Positions 1-12,344 are shown, numbered from the stretch's first letter. The stretch is DNA of 64,000 nt from Manis javanica (GCF_040802235.1 NC_133158.1:22509001-22573000); one strand, 5' to 3'. Program-made: numbers and translations. The notes: generated by a model not told the origin, from the sequence alone.

Positions 1-1278
1 TAGATATGAAGGAGTTAATGCCCTGTGAGACAGACTTTAAGCAGTGGGGTTCAGGAGCTTATGGATAGATGATTCTGAGACTTATTTAAAATCTTAGAGT
101 CCACTGGGTTGGAGGAGCCACCCCCACAGACAACTCAGTATTTCTTCCTTTTCTTGACTCTTGTTTTTGCTCTCCTCATTCCTCATCTCTGCTTTTTGAG
201 CTCATATTCCTGATTTAACATCTCAGTGTAAACCATCGTCTCTGATTTTGCTTTGAAGAAAACGAGGAATGAGACCCCTGTAGGCAATGTAGAATATAAG
301 AGGAGAATAAATTGTAAATATAAAAGGAGTACTCATGTGTGAATCCATAGTCTGTAGTCTGAGAAGGACATCTGGAGTCAGTTTTAATATTCCTTATGAT
401 AGCTTCTAGAAACTTGGACATAATAATATGCCTAGTAAAAAAAATGTGCATAATAAAATTGCCTTGCCATTTATTGAAGAAAAAGAAGACTAAAGAAAAT
501 GAGAAGTTTAAAATGTATTTATTATGTGATACAGAAAAACCCACTCTCCCTTACTATGTTTCCTTGGAGGACCAAGAGGAGAATCTCTGCTCTAAGGCCA
601 TAAAGAATATCCTGCTGAAGGGACCATTGGCCACTCTCATGGTGGCTGTCCTCTGTAGAACAGATTTGACAATATGACATACAATGGGACATGACACTTC
701 CTAGTGTCAATAGGAGTGATGATATTCCAGAATGGCAGTGGGATTTGGCTGCAGTTTAATTTTAACGGCAAGTGAGATGCAATTTCTATAATTGGCAGCA
801 AGCCTGAGTGACAGTCAAAATTCCTGAACTGTAGAGATGAGTGACAATGGCTAATAGAGTCTGGTGTACCCTTGGACATAACACATTGGCAGCCAACTAA
901 AGATTTGCTGGACTTTTAATATTGAAAAAAAAAATGAAAAGAGGGCTAGCGAGGAGAAGATTGATATCAAAGTTCACAATTGAAAAGCCATTGTGTTTTT
1001 AAGGTCAAAGTTTCCAGATGTCAGTTTTAATCCAGGGCCCATTGCCTGAAAGTAGATTAGGAGGAACCTGAAATGACACTGCAACTGTACACAGTAAATA
1101 TGCTTCTAATTTTTATTTAAAGGGAACAATGGCTATTTACCACAGTAAATGTTCTCTGGGAAGGGGAATGTCCCGAATTTTCAAGAATTGTTGGATATGA
1201 AGTCTGAAATGATGCCTGGGTACATGGCAAGCCATGAAGTCCCCTGGTTAGAGTGCAGGCTTTGAAAGCCAGGTTAAA
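1..1278. other. Unassigned AT-rich sequence
   Basis: I see no recognisable gene or repeat here. Short open frames on both strands overlap one another and lack any family motif, so they are treated as chance. A weak resemblance exists between the first ~35 bases and about 4427-4460 (both read like 'aggag.taatgccc'), which could mean repeat-derived ends, but it is too short to assign. Confidence 0.4.
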
Positions 1279-1301
1279 AAATATATATATATATATATAT
1301 T
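1279..1301. repeat. (AT)n microsatellite
   Basis: A short A-run followed by about ten AT dinucleotides. A simple repeat with no associated gene. Confidence 0.95.
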
Positions 1302-2250
1302 GACCCAAGTCTGTATGCACAGCATATGTATGGACCAAATACATGGTTATTTTCCTAGACTCTAAGTATAAAATTGGATAAATATACGTAACAGCCAGCC
1401 AGCAAAATCTTCAAATTGGCTCCCCACCTTGTGGTAAAGGAGTCATAATGGTAGAAAGAGCCAGCTAGAAAATTCCTAAATGTTCTTTCCCATCCTTACA
1501 CCATGACAAAAATAAGAAATCTGAAAAAATAACACATCCTAAGAGGAACTATGAAAATCAATACCACCATCAAAGACTTAAAGGAGAAGGGTTGGTAGTC
1601 CCATCATATCTCCCTTTGATTAACTTCCCTGGCTGGTGCAGCAGTGACAATTAAACATGTGGACAGGGAAGTTGGGACTTCCCAATAATTGGAATTAGTT
1701 TATGCATTTGCAAGTATTAGCCCCAAACATAGCTACTGAACTAAGCTGTGTTCTCTCCACTGTGTTCTCCCTACTGGAATACATCAACACAGTGTTTGAC
1801 ACTTAGAATGTTACTAATGTAGTAACATTAGTAAAGCACATCTAGTGAATGCACTTTTCTCAATCTCCAACAGTAAAAGGAAGCAAAAGTAAATTGTCTT
1901 TTCATGTGTAGGATAATAATACTACACATTCACTGTCTTGTTATGGACTATACTAATTCTCCTACATTGTTCTCATATTATAGCCCACAGGTACCTTGAT
2001 TATCTTGAAATTGTGCTGAATATCAAATTGGTATACTATATGGAAGATTATCCTAATTGATCTTTTCAGCAAGAAGGATATGTAACTTAGATGTCTTAGT
2101 AAGAGAAACATGCCGTTTGTTGGGAGATACACAATGTCTCTGAGACTGCTACATTAAACATCTTTAGGTATCCAAATATCTGTGGCATCCTAAGACATCC
2201 TTGTAAGATGGGTCAGTTTATTTCACCATATACCCCCTATCATTGCTAAA
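1302..2250. other. Unassigned sequence with a short palindrome
   Basis: No gene or named repeat recognised. It contains one perfect stem-loop (1811-1834) with 10-bp arms 'ttactaatgt' / 'acattagtaa' and a 4-base loop. Confidence 0.4.
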
Positions 2251-4440
2251 GAGGCATATCATTTGGTGAGCCTTCTGGATTTTTCAGCCAACATATATGG
2301 TACCTGGAAATACTGACCAACTAAAAAAAGAGGGAAAACATAATTCAAGCCTGTATAATAATTCATTTGGTGCAAGATATTGGTGTGAGCCTAAAATGGG
2401 TTGCTGTCCCATTATATCTCATTTCAGGGGGGTATCACAACAAAGTGATAAATGAAATTCCTTCTGGAGAACTGGGCTATGAGCAGTCCAACCATTGTTC
2501 CCTTTATAGATAGGAAGAAGGGACCTGATGTGGGAATATACATGGACTTCTGAGCAATTGTGAATGGCTTGCTTAATTAGTGAAGGGCATAGAAAAGAAC
2601 AATAGAAATTTAGAAAGAAGGAATAAAGAGTTATGGTTATGGACTCATAGGAGCAAGCATAATTTGTTTATTTTTTTGTGTTTTCCCACCAGATGGCATC
2701 CATAACAAAAAAACACTCCCTTAAATTGGAGCCAGTAACTTGTTCTTGAATGTCAGTCATGCCATCTCCTTGCCCATGCAAGTGCTAGTGCAGTGAGCCC
2801 ATGAACTGAGTGGCCATGGCCTCATGGATGGAGATATGCATGAATTCAGCAGCATGGACTACTCAATGCATGGTTGACTATCTTCTGCACTGCTGATTGC
2901 CTTGTCTGCTAACAATAGAGATCAATCATGACTCCTCAATATGGCACCATTCCTCAAGGAGTACACCCACTTGATGGAAAGTTGATTATAGTGGACATTA
3001 TCCACCCTGAAGGAAAATGTGATTTATTCTTATCAGAATTGAAAGCTACTCAGGATATAGATTTTCCTTACCTGCCTGCAATTCCTCTGCCAGCTCCACC
3101 ATCTGAGTGAGGACTTACAAAATGCCTAATCTATCATTATGATATCCTCTATATAATTGCCTAACCCAAAGGATCCATTTTATATCAAAGGATGAGTGAC
3201 AATGGGGGAATGACAATGGAATTTTCAACATTCATATCATGCACCCTTGTCACTTAGAGGCAGCCAGACAAATATAATGATGGAATGAACTCTTCAAGAC
3301 TCAGCTAGGTTGACAGTTCTAGGAACACAGCTTGCAGAGTTAAGAGTCTAGTCATCTAGGATGTGATATACACACTAAATCTGCATTTGACATACAGTGG
3401 TGTCCACTGTGGATCCAGGAAGTGAAAGGAAGTAGTACATTTAGTCTTTCTTATCATCATGACCAATTATCCATTTGCAGAATTTGTGCCCCCATCCCCT
3501 ATAATTTCAGATCCCTTAGCTTGGGGGTTCTATATCCTAAGGGAAGAAGGCTTTCATTAGGGGACAAAATAAATATTCTATAACTCCTTTAATCATGTTA
3601 TTTTAGTGGACCTACACACAAAAAAAGAAGTTCTATTACTGATCCTAAGGGAAGAAGGCTTTCATTAGGGGACAAAATAAATATTCTATAACTCCTTTAA
3701 TCATGTTATTTTAGTGGACCTACACACAAAAAAAGAAGTTCTATTACTGGGACTAGTTAACCCTTTATACCATTAGGAACATTTGCTGCCACATAGTGGG
3801 GTCTTAAAGAAGTATATCTGTAATGCTGTCTGTTCATTGGAATATCCTGAGTTTTATTGCAAAATAATGGTTGTGAAATGTAAGTGCAGCTATGTAGTCT
3901 CATTAGTACAAAGGATACCGGGATATAATCTGCCCAGAAAGAAGTTCTGGATTATCTAAACAGATAAGCAACCAAGACAGCCAAATTGCTAGCTAAAGTT
4001 GAGGGAAGTCTAGATTTGATGGTAAAAGAATGAGATGGTGGGTATCAATTATGGTTTCATGACTGGAGGCAGTAGGGCACTTGCTATTTTTCATTAAGCC
4101 TCTTGCCTTTAAGTCACTGCAGGGAATTTAGCTCAGTCCAGAAGCTGAATCTGTTACTGATTGGATTTAATGAAAGTTGTGAATAGATCTGAGGGATGCA
4201 GAGTGGGAACTAAATTCAATGCCTTTTCTGTATAATATCAAATCTTCTCAGCCTGACCAAATATTCAAACTATTACTCCATCTAGCTTAACACAGACATT
4301 ACCTGACAGTTTTTCAACTCTCACAATTCTCTTTTCCCATTCAGGAGTTTCTGTGACTCCATGGTAGTGAGTGCCCATATGGACCTGACTGGCACTAATA
4401 TGTATAGCTATGGATGTGTAGGAGAATTAATGCCCCTTAG
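2250..4440. other. Possible decayed retroelement (low confidence)
   Basis: This stretch is less AT-rich than its neighbours and has a short open frame at 2928-3110 (plus) that reads like a stop-terminated piece of a longer decayed frame. The general texture, with short frames on both strands and retroviral-like phrases, suggests an old LTR-retroelement interior. I cannot identify protease, reverse transcriptase or integrase motifs on either strand, and no LTR pair is visible. It could equally be ordinary unique DNA. An exact tandem duplication lies inside it at 3534-3749. Confidence 0.25.
3534..3749. repeat. Exact tandem duplication, 2 x 108 bp
   Basis: The block 3534-3641 is repeated immediately as 3642-3749 with no difference that I can find. 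Both copies start 'atcctaagggaag' and end 'ttctattactg'. The surrounding sequence is old and diverged, so an identical head-to-tail pair implies a recent duplication or an assembly artefact. Confidence 0.93.
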
Positions 4441-4460
4441 GACAGTCTTGGACCAATACA

Positions 4461-4594
4461 TAGGGTGACCATACATCCCAATGGCCCAGGAGAGATTTAA
4501 GTTATACCACTTGTGCCAGCATTGCTATTAGTACTTTCTCCTTTTAGAATTTCATAATTGTCCATTTGCCATGATGACGTATATGGTCACCTTA
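4461..4594. mobile_element. Non-autonomous DNA transposon-like element (MITE)
   Basis: About 134 bp bounded by imperfect terminal inverted repeats: left 'tagggtgaccatac', right (reverse complement) 'taaggtgaccatatac'. The 'GGTGACCATA' ends and short non-coding interior are typical of old mammalian hAT-type elements mobilised in trans. I do not assign the family name. No clear 8-bp target duplication remains. Confidence 0.6.
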
Positions 4595-4872
4595 TCACTG
4601 GGTATGTGAGCTAAGAGATAAATACTTCCTCCACACTCAAGCAAGGTGGATTGCCCTGTAGGGATTTGACATGCTTGTCTTCTTAGATGTTCCCATAATA
4701 TTGAACAGTCATCCATACTTAGTGTTGGAAAACTCAATGGTACTTTATTGGCTTTTCTTCCTCCCTTCTAAGTCTCTCTGTCCCTCATTCTTCTGAAATC
4801 ATATTTTAAGATAAGTTAATCATATAGGACAAAAGATGCAGTCCATGTCTCTAAGGAGAATCCAGAATATGT
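4595..4872. other. Unassigned sequence
   Basis: No gene or named repeat recognised between the small DNA transposon and the first young L1. Confidence 0.4.
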
Positions 4873-5479
4873 TGATTTGAGTTTTTTTCTTTATGTTTTT
4901 TTTGTATCATTAATATAAAATCACATGAGCAACATTGTGGTTACTAGATTCCCCCAATTTCAAGTCCCCACCACATACCCCATTACAGTCACTGTCCATC
5001 AGCATAGTAAGATGCTATAGACTCACTACTTGTCTTCTCTGTGCTATACTGCCTTCCTCACTCGCCCCCCCCTTCGTTATGTGTGCTAATTGTAATGCCC
5101 TTATTTCCCTTATCCCTCCCTTCCCACCCATCCTCCCCAGTCCATTTTCCTTTGGTAACTGTTAGTCCATTCTTGGGTTCTGTGAGTCTGCTGCTGTTTT
5201 GTTCCTTCAGTTTTTGCTTTGTTCTTATGCTCCACAGATGAGTGAAATCATTTGGCACTTGTCTTTCTCCGCCTGGCTTATTTCACTGAGTATCATACCC
5301 TCTAGCTCCATCCATGTTGTTGCAAATGGTAGGATTTGTTTTCTTCTTATGGCTGAATAATATTCTATTGTGTATATGTACCACATCTTCTTTATCCATT
5401 CAACTGATGGACATTTAGATTGCTTCCATTTCTTAGCTGTTGTTAATAGTGCTGTGATAAACATAGGGGTGCTGATTTG
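4873..5479 (-). mobile_element. 5'-truncated L1 (LINE-1), copy 1
   Basis: Minus-strand L1. The T-rich run at 4882-4903 is the reverse complement of its poly(A) tail. 4904-5224 is 3' UTR closely matching those of copies 2 (18.2 kb) and 3 (44.7 kb). 5228-5472 encodes the extreme C-terminus of ORF2. It is truncated at its 5' end, as most L1 insertions are. An imperfect target-site duplication remains: 'tgatttgag' at 4873-4881 and 'tgatttgg' at 5473-5480. Likely inserted by ordinary target-primed reverse transcription; it cannot move by itself. Confidence 0.93.
5225..5472 (-). pseudogene. L1 ORF2 C-terminal remnant
   Basis: The last ~80 codons of the L1 ORF2 protein (endonuclease/reverse transcriptase), ending at a TAA stop at 5225-5227. 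Typical C-terminal phrases are visible: 'MWYIYTIEYYSAIRRKQ', 'WMELEGMILSEISQAEKDK' and 'MISLICGA'. No endonuclease or polymerase domain is present, so it has no enzymatic function. Full-length ORF2 is about 1,275 residues. Compared with copy 2 there is a one-residue loss near 'PSVEWIKK' (copy 2 reads 'PSVDEWIKK'). Confidence 0.92.
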
Positions 5480-5484
5480 GTTTT

Positions 5485-5900
5485 AATGAGTAATAATATC
5501 TGTGTTGTTGCATTACACATCATCCCAAAACTTAGTGCCTTAAAGTAAAAATAATTGATTTTATCTCATGTCTATAAAATGGCCAAAGTTCAGCTTAACT
5601 AGGCTTTGTTAGCTGGGAAGCTTGCTTATTACTTGGATCTGTGGATTAGCTGAAGTGGTGCTTCTCCACATACCTTTCACCCTCCTTGGGCTGCAGGTAG
5701 GCAAAGCATATTTTTCAATGGCAGTAGCAAAGGGACAGAACGTTAGTGGAAACACAATAAGGGTACTTAAGACTTAGTCCTATAGCCAGCACACTGTGAC
5801 TTCTACTTACAGTTAAAATAAGTCACATCTCAAGTCCAAGACCAAGGGACAGGGAAATATACTCCACTTATAATGAAGCAATAGCAAGAGTCTATATACA
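5485..5900 (+). repeat. Ancient interspersed repeat, class unassigned
   Basis: The phrase 'cccaaaacttagtgcctta' and the following 'cagct..ctgggaagcttgc' and 'ctgcaggtaggc' texture are characteristic of a widespread old mammalian repeat related to LTR or DNA-transposon families. I recognise the pattern but not the exact name. L1 copy 1 inserted at its left edge. Confidence 0.45.
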
Positions 5901-7254
5901 GGGAATTGTAAAGGATTGAAGCTAATAAATCAATCTATTGTTATATAATTATGACAGAAATACCAGTATATTGTCTGTGAAACAATAAACCTATGCAGTA
6001 TTTCTTGTAATGATGCCAATGAGCCAATAGGCAAATTCTGTTTAATGGTGAAACTCATGTTTTATTTGTTTAACTATCATTAAAACTCAATGCAATAGTT
6101 TGTTTATTACACAAGTGAAGAACAAGAATGGAAAGGCATAAAAGTTGTTTAAACAGGTAAACTGTTGATGAATATCTAGATTTTAGAGTTGACATGCTGT
6201 GACCTCTTAATTGTGTCTAAGAAATAGGATACAATCATAATTATTCTGCATGGAAAATCTCTCAATATTCAGGGTTAAAAAGATTACAATAGAAGAACAA
6301 TATTAATAAAATATATTTATTTTCACTGGGGCCCAAGCAATTTACCCTATAATTTAGAAAGACCACAATAGGCCTAGTGGTAAATAATATCCCTAAAATA
6401 GTGAGAATCTTGCAGAGCAATTGGTGCTCATTACAATTCAGTGTTGGAAGCAGCAGGTGGCAGGCAGTTTCACGAACAATTTTGCAGTGTCCTTCTATGG
6501 TGGAAGGAAAACAATTCATGTCACAAGATACCGAGTTTTACACACTCCCTGTTGTATGTTATCATTGTGTGACAATTCTATTTTTATATGAATATATTCG
6601 GAGACTTGAACTGAATTGTTGCAATAGCTTTCTAAAATATTCATTATCTTACCATGTGGTAGAAAGGAGAATATACATATTTCACTGCTTTCCCTTTGAA
6701 AAGCAATACATTTCATGACAAAATGTTACTTTTTTTCCAGAGGGAAGTGAATTTTTGAATATTTGTAAAATTATACATACGTGAAATAAAGTGGAAAAAC
6801 AATTTGTGTTGGGGCAACAGACTAAGAAAATTGTTCTCATCCATTCTTCGATGTGCTTTTTCCTGAGGGAAAGTGAATGTGTTAGGTGTAGTGAATTTCC
6901 CTTCATGACGCTGTAATCCCTAACTCTCCCTCACCAGAAAGGAAAAGAAAAAGGTAAGGGGGGAAATTGATTTAGATTTCCTGAGGCCATTCTGTCCTTT
7001 TCAAAGCACAGTGGAGAACTGAGCCAAATGCTTAGATTCAGACCATTTTCATGAGATATAAACAATTCTTTAAAGAATTCAGGGTTTAACTTCCAAGTTA
7101 ATTGTCACAGCCTGTTCAGTCATAGCTTAAAATATTGTTTTGAGGAGAAACCTTTTATTATGTCCTAAAAAGTGGAAATAACCGTAAAAATTATAGCAGT
7201 TATTCTTGCCTTCCATTTGATACACCAATGGATGTGGCAGAGAGCTTCTGACAA
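5901..7254. other. Unassigned AT-rich sequence
   Basis: No recognisable gene or repeat. Overlapping short frames on both strands at 6262-6906 have no domain signature and look like chance. Confidence 0.4.
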
Positions 7255-7460
7255 AGAGGTTTAGGAGACAGATGTTGAGGATAAGTGGAACTGCATTCAA
7301 ATCCCTGTTTGGCTTTTTACCATTTGTATGATCTTGGCATAGTATTTAATCTTTCCAAACCTCAGGTGACAGTAACCACCTCATAGGGTTTTCCTGAGGG
7401 TTAGATGAGATTTTACAGGTAGTATCTGGCCCGTAGGAAGTGCTCAGGAAATTATAGAAA
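7255..7460 (+). repeat. MIR SINE
   Basis: Diverged plus-orientation MIR. The order 'gcattcaaatccctg', '..tgatcttggca', 'aacctcag', 'cctcatagggtt', 'gaggg.ttagatgaga' and 'aagtgctcagg' follows the MIR consensus from its tRNA-like core to its tail. Ancient, non-mobile. Confidence 0.8.
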
Positions 7461-8517
7461 ATTGTTTATGTTTTAGTAATATTAGGAGAATTGCCTATGG
7501 TGGGCAGGGGTATATATAATTTTAAACATGGGTTATTTAGAACAGTTGTGCAAACTGAAGTATCTACGTAAAAAATCAACCAAACAAAAACAATAAACAC
7601 TAAAAACACAATATTGCTTCTATTGGCCTACTCTATATCTTTCAAATAATTGTGTGTGAGTTCAATAAAGTATTATGTATTAGTCCTCTTAATTCTTTTA
7701 GGGGTAAAATGTCATTAGAGGCTTCTTCACAGTAAGAAAATTATATGCAAGTAATAGTAGTCATACTTTTCCTGCAAGAAGCAGAAGTAATCAAGATTTT
7801 GTGAGAGCTTATAAAATTTGGGAGTTAGACCTTTAAGAGGCAATAGATAATGGAGCCTATGTATTCTACTGGGAAGTGTTGAGGAGGCTGACACTGAAAT
7901 TTTTTTTTTCTCATTGGAAAAAAAGAGCAGAGGAAATAGCAGTTTGGAGGGAGATTCTCCTTGAAGCCCTGAGAAAACATATGCAGTGCTTCATTGTTTT
8001 CTGTGGTTAGTTTCACTGCTGAAGGAATCCTGGGACAGAATTCTGTAAGAGAGGCTCTACATCTAATAGCCTATGCATGATGTGGAGGGCCTGCTAACTG
8101 ATGCTGTCCCACTGCACTGTGGAGAAACTCACAGCTGGTCTCAGTGTTTCCCAGACTATACGGGCATATGAGGGCTGCATACACCCAGGGAGATCCCTGA
8201 CTCTATGCGTCAGAAAAACTGAGAAGGAAGAAAGAATAATTAATACCAATGTTGGCAACCACACTAAATGCAAATCAACTAAGCTACCCTATCGCAAAAG
8301 ACAGAGTCAGATTAGGTTTAAAAAAAAAATTGACTGTATGATGATTATGAGAAAGAAAGGTATCTAAAACCAAGTGACAAAAAAATTTGTGAATGTATGT
8401 ATATGTAGAAAAATGCAAACAGAAAGAAAGCAGGGATGCCAAATATATCTGAAATATAAAGAATGTAAACAAATTTAAAAGGATTCCTAAAGGTGTTATA
8501 AAATAGATACAATTCAC

Positions 8518-8518
<1 letters not shown>
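7461..8518. other. Unassigned AT-rich sequence
   Basis: Nothing recognised. A short plus-strand frame at 8101-8367 is basic and low in complexity and has no family features. Confidence 0.4.
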
Positions 8519-8587
<69 letters not shown>

Positions 8588-8632
8588 GATATAGTGATCT
8601 GTATGTATACACACATGCACACACACATATAA
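8519..8632. repeat. Compound (TG)n(TA)n(CA)n microsatellite
   Basis: About 13 TG units (8525-8550), then about 14 TA units (8551-8579), then interrupted CA/TA to about 8632. Minus-strand frames crossing it consist of repetitive H/T/Y/I residues and are artefacts of the repeat. Likely length-polymorphic. Confidence 0.95.
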
Positions 8633-8819
8633 CCTTTATCCATTAATCAATATAGCAGCAGAATATTTAGTGCAAAAGCTTTTTGAAAAATAAGGATTAT
8701 TGATTTTAAAAATCTTTGTGAGAAATGTTTAATATGAGTCTCAGAATTTGACATGTCAAGTAGAAAAAAATGTAAAAAAGAATATATAAATGATTAGATC
8801 AATATTAATGTGGATTACT

Positions 8820-9030
8820 GAGCAGACAGCCTAGGTTTGATCCTTCCTTCAATATCTCCTGATTGGATGCTCATACACAATTTAACCTCTATGTGCCCCA
8901 GTTTCCTTCTTCACTACATGTGGAAAAGAATAATAAAACACTAATTAGGTTTTGAGGTTTAAATCAATTACTCATGTAAAATATTTAATATATTACCTGG
9001 CACATATTTAGAGCTATAGAAGTCACTTCT
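8820..9030 (+). repeat. MIR SINE
   Basis: Diverged MIR in plus orientation: 'gcctaggtttgatcc', 'aacctctatgtgccccagtttcc', '..taataaaaca', 'ttacctggcacata'. Order and spacing fit the MIR consensus. Confidence 0.75.
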
Positions 9031-9249
9031 CAATCTCATCATTCATAATCATCCCTTAGGAAAATATGAATGAATCAAATTGACCCAAGTAGATCTGAAC
9101 TGAAATGACTAACAATCATAGAAGAGATCAGAAAGGTAGTTTTCATTGTCCACTAAAAGCAATAATAATGATAACAGTGACAACAGTATTTGTAAGAATG
9201 ATAGGCTTGCCAATTTTTACCTTTACAAAGTTTTTAAGAGAATCTACTA

Positions 9250-10795
9250 TCTACCATTGTCATTCAGTTTATTAAAACAGCTTTATATGGTATCCTTTAT
9301 ATGAAATAAAATATATCCGTTTGTACAGTTTGATAAGATCTGTCAAACATATATGCCCAGGTAACCACCATCATAAACAGAATATTTTCATCACTTTAAA
9401 ATATTCCTCAATGCTGACTTACAATTAATTTCTTCCCATTTCAACCTTAAGCAAACATTCTTTGTCTTCTGTCAGTATAGAATTACTTTGCCTTTTCTTA
9501 AATATCTTTCTCTTGACACAATATTTTTAGATTAATCTAAGTAATGAGTATTAGTAATTTTTGTGTTACATTTATGAATGTGCCACAATTTTTTATACAT
9601 TAAACTGCTGGTAGGCATTTGTGTTGTTTCCAACCTTTGGCTATTATGAAAAATATTACCATGATTGTTCATTACAAATCTTTGTGTGGACATACGCTTT
9701 CATTTCTTTTGGGAAAATACAGAAGAGTGGAGTTCCTTGGTAATAATATCTTAAGAAACAGCAAGTTGTTTTTCAAAGTAGTTCTAACACTTGGCAGTCC
9801 TACTGGCCAGTTATAAGAGTTCCAGTTGCCTCACATACTCAGAAACCTTTAGTGTTTTTAATGTCCTTAATTTTAGCTGATGGCTATGCAGTAATATCTC
9901 ATTGGGGTTTTAATTTTCATTTTGCTAATGAATAATGATGCTGAATACCTTTTTTATGTGCTTAATGTCAAACATATCCTTGGTGAAATGCCTGTTCACA
10001 TTTTTTTTCAAATTTTTTAGCCAGTTGGTTTCTTGTTAGTGAGTTGTAAAAATTCATTAGTGATGTATTTCAAAGATCAGTAATTTTCCATTTTGATGAA
10101 ACCCAATATTTCTATTTTTCTCTTATGTTTTGTGTGAGTGAGTCATAACAAATCTTTGCTTATTGCAAGATCTTGTATTATTTTCTATTAAAAGTTTTAA
10201 AGTTGTTCCTTTAGGTTTGTGATCCATTTCAAGCTGTTTGTGTGTGTGTTTATGTGCATGTGTGTGTGTGTGTGTGAGGTAAAGGTCAAGGTTAATGTTT
10301 TCCAAATGAATATACATTTGTTCAAGCACCATTTCTTAAAGTGTGATGTTCTTATCATTAAATTATCTTGACACCTTTGTCTGAAATCAATTGATCATGT
10401 AAGTGTGCTTCTATTTTCAGATACTCTATTATTTTCTATTGACCTATCCTACCAATGCCATACTGCCTTGATCACTTTAGGTTAATAGTAAATGGTAAAA
10501 TCTGAGTATAATTCTCCAACTTTGTTCTTCATCATTTTTATTTTACTTTTCTTGGTTATTTTCATTTCCATGTAAATTTTAGCATCATTTGACAGTTGCC
10601 ACAAGAGAACCTGCTGTGACTTTGATTGAAAATATTTCAAATCTAAAGACCTATTTGGAGATAATTGACCTCTTAGAAATATTGAGTTTTCTGGCCAATG
10701 AACATGGTATATTTCTTCAATTTTTTAGCTCTTATTTGATCTCTCCCAGCAATTCTTTATAGTTTTTAGTGTACAGACCTTAATTTAGAACTTTG
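9250..10795 (-). mobile_element. Old L1 (L1M-type) 3' fragment
   Basis: Antisense L1: 'ggtaaccaccatcat' begins the 3' UTR side. The phrases 'aaactgctggtaggcattt', 'gtttccaacctttggctat', 'gtgatccatttcaagctg' and 'ttaggttaatagtaaatgg' follow antisense ORF2 and 3' UTR order. Heavily mutated, with no usable reading frame. A GT-rich stretch (10235-10276) grew inside it. Considerably older than the L1 copies at 4.9 and 18.2 kb. Boundaries are approximate. Confidence 0.75.
10235..10276. repeat. (TG)n microsatellite
   Basis: Interrupted TG repeat (two blocks of TG broken by 'ttatgtgca') inside the old L1. Confidence 0.9.
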
Positions 10796-12344
10796 GTGTC
10801 CCCAGTGATTAAAGTTTAAGAAAATAAGAAGATACCAGCAAATGTTTCTAAGAAAGAGCAGCTAGTGAGATACAGAAGTAAGACAGCTAGTGAGATAAAG
10901 GGACCAATCAAATTGGATTCAAGATATAATTTATAAAAGATGATTTGTAGACAATGAGTATAGACAGTACTTTCATGGTGCATTACTAGAAAAGGAAGCT
11001 AGGAAATGGTAGCTGGAGGAAATGTAAGGTTAAAGCTGTTGTTGATTTTTAAGATGGGCAAAACAGTGCCACATCTCCACACTGTAATGATACAGAAGAG
11101 AGGGAGAACTGATATTTCTGAAGAGAGATTGATGTGTAGCTAGAAGAGTTAATTGAGTAAGTTAGACAGCACAGTAACTGGAGTATAGCAGAGGGACTAG
11201 CCTGAGGAAGGAATATGGCACACCAGAGTAGCAGGAGTGAAGGTAGAGTCTATAGGTACAGGGGCAGGGATGTGACTAGATGAAATAGTAGGAGTTACTG
11301 AAGTTCTCTTCTGACTGTTGTTCCCTTTTCAGTGAAATAGGAAGCAGAGCCATTATCTGTCTTTAAATTATGGGGTGAAGTCGTGGAGATTTAAGTATAG
11401 GTATCCTTTAAATTGAGGTCCTCTTTATGGGGAAAAAAATGACTGCATTGTGACTATTTTTTTCTCATACCTACACAGAAAAAAATTCAATATGTTGGCA
11501 TTTTTATAAATAGATATTATTTTGATTTCACAAAAGGGCAGGATAACTTTAAGTCAAAAATTTTAGAGGTTCAATTAAGGCAAATACCATCCCTATAAAA
11601 TAATTCATCCAGCTTGCTTCCACATGCGTTGGAAGGAAGAATAGTATCTCATTTTGAGTTTATCTAGTGGTAAACATTCATTCCTGGGTCTAAAACTGCT
11701 TGTCATGGCAATTAGACTCTATGTAGAAGTTAAGTGTGTGACTGATATATTTACAGAAAAATGTAATTATACAAATCCACAGAATGTAGTTATAGAAATC
11801 TTCAGGCTCATCAGACCAAAGCAAACTCAGTCCAAAAGATACCTTTTGACTTACCTACGTTTGATTTGTGGATTTCCTTTTTCCGGTATTTATTTACATT
11901 AAGATACTAAGGGTATAAGTTCTTTTTATTACAAAATGAAAATAAGTCTAAGCAATTATTCTACTCTCATGTTGTAGCCATGTTTGTATGTGCTAGTGTC
12001 TTAGTGTGCATGTCAGTGCTTTTCATATTCCTTTGGTTTTATTCAACAAGCAGTCAGTTCCTTCAAAACCAATGATAAGACTCAAACAAGTTAAAAAGTT
12101 TAGTTGGAGGGCTGGGTGTGAAATACAGACAGCATTCTTTTCTGTACAGAACTGTTTTGCAAACACATACAGGCTTGTTCTCAGCTTCTTAGATTAAAAA
12201 CAATATTGCTTTTGGATTTTACTTTCCTTACACACCTGTTTTTTAGAAGCCTTGCACATATTTTAAAAATACAATTTAAAAAGGATTAGTGACAGTGCCT
12301 AAGATCCTTTGATCTCATGTCTCTTTTTATTTTCACCTCAACTA
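10796..12344. other. Unassigned sequence with a small direct repeat
   Basis: No gene recognised. 'cagctagtgagata' occurs at 10859-10872 and 10884-10897 (25-bp period), a minor tandem duplication. 11,100-11,280 has an L2-like feel but too little to call. Confidence 0.4.

Noticed and set aside
1-4460. A full-length provirus bounded by the similar 'aggag.taatgccc' phrases at position 1 and 4427
   Set aside because: The similarity covers only about 35 bases, does not extend further, and no pol motif could be found between them.
8284-8643. Minus frames with long H-T and Y-I repeats
   Set aside because: They are translations of the TG/TA/CA microsatellite.
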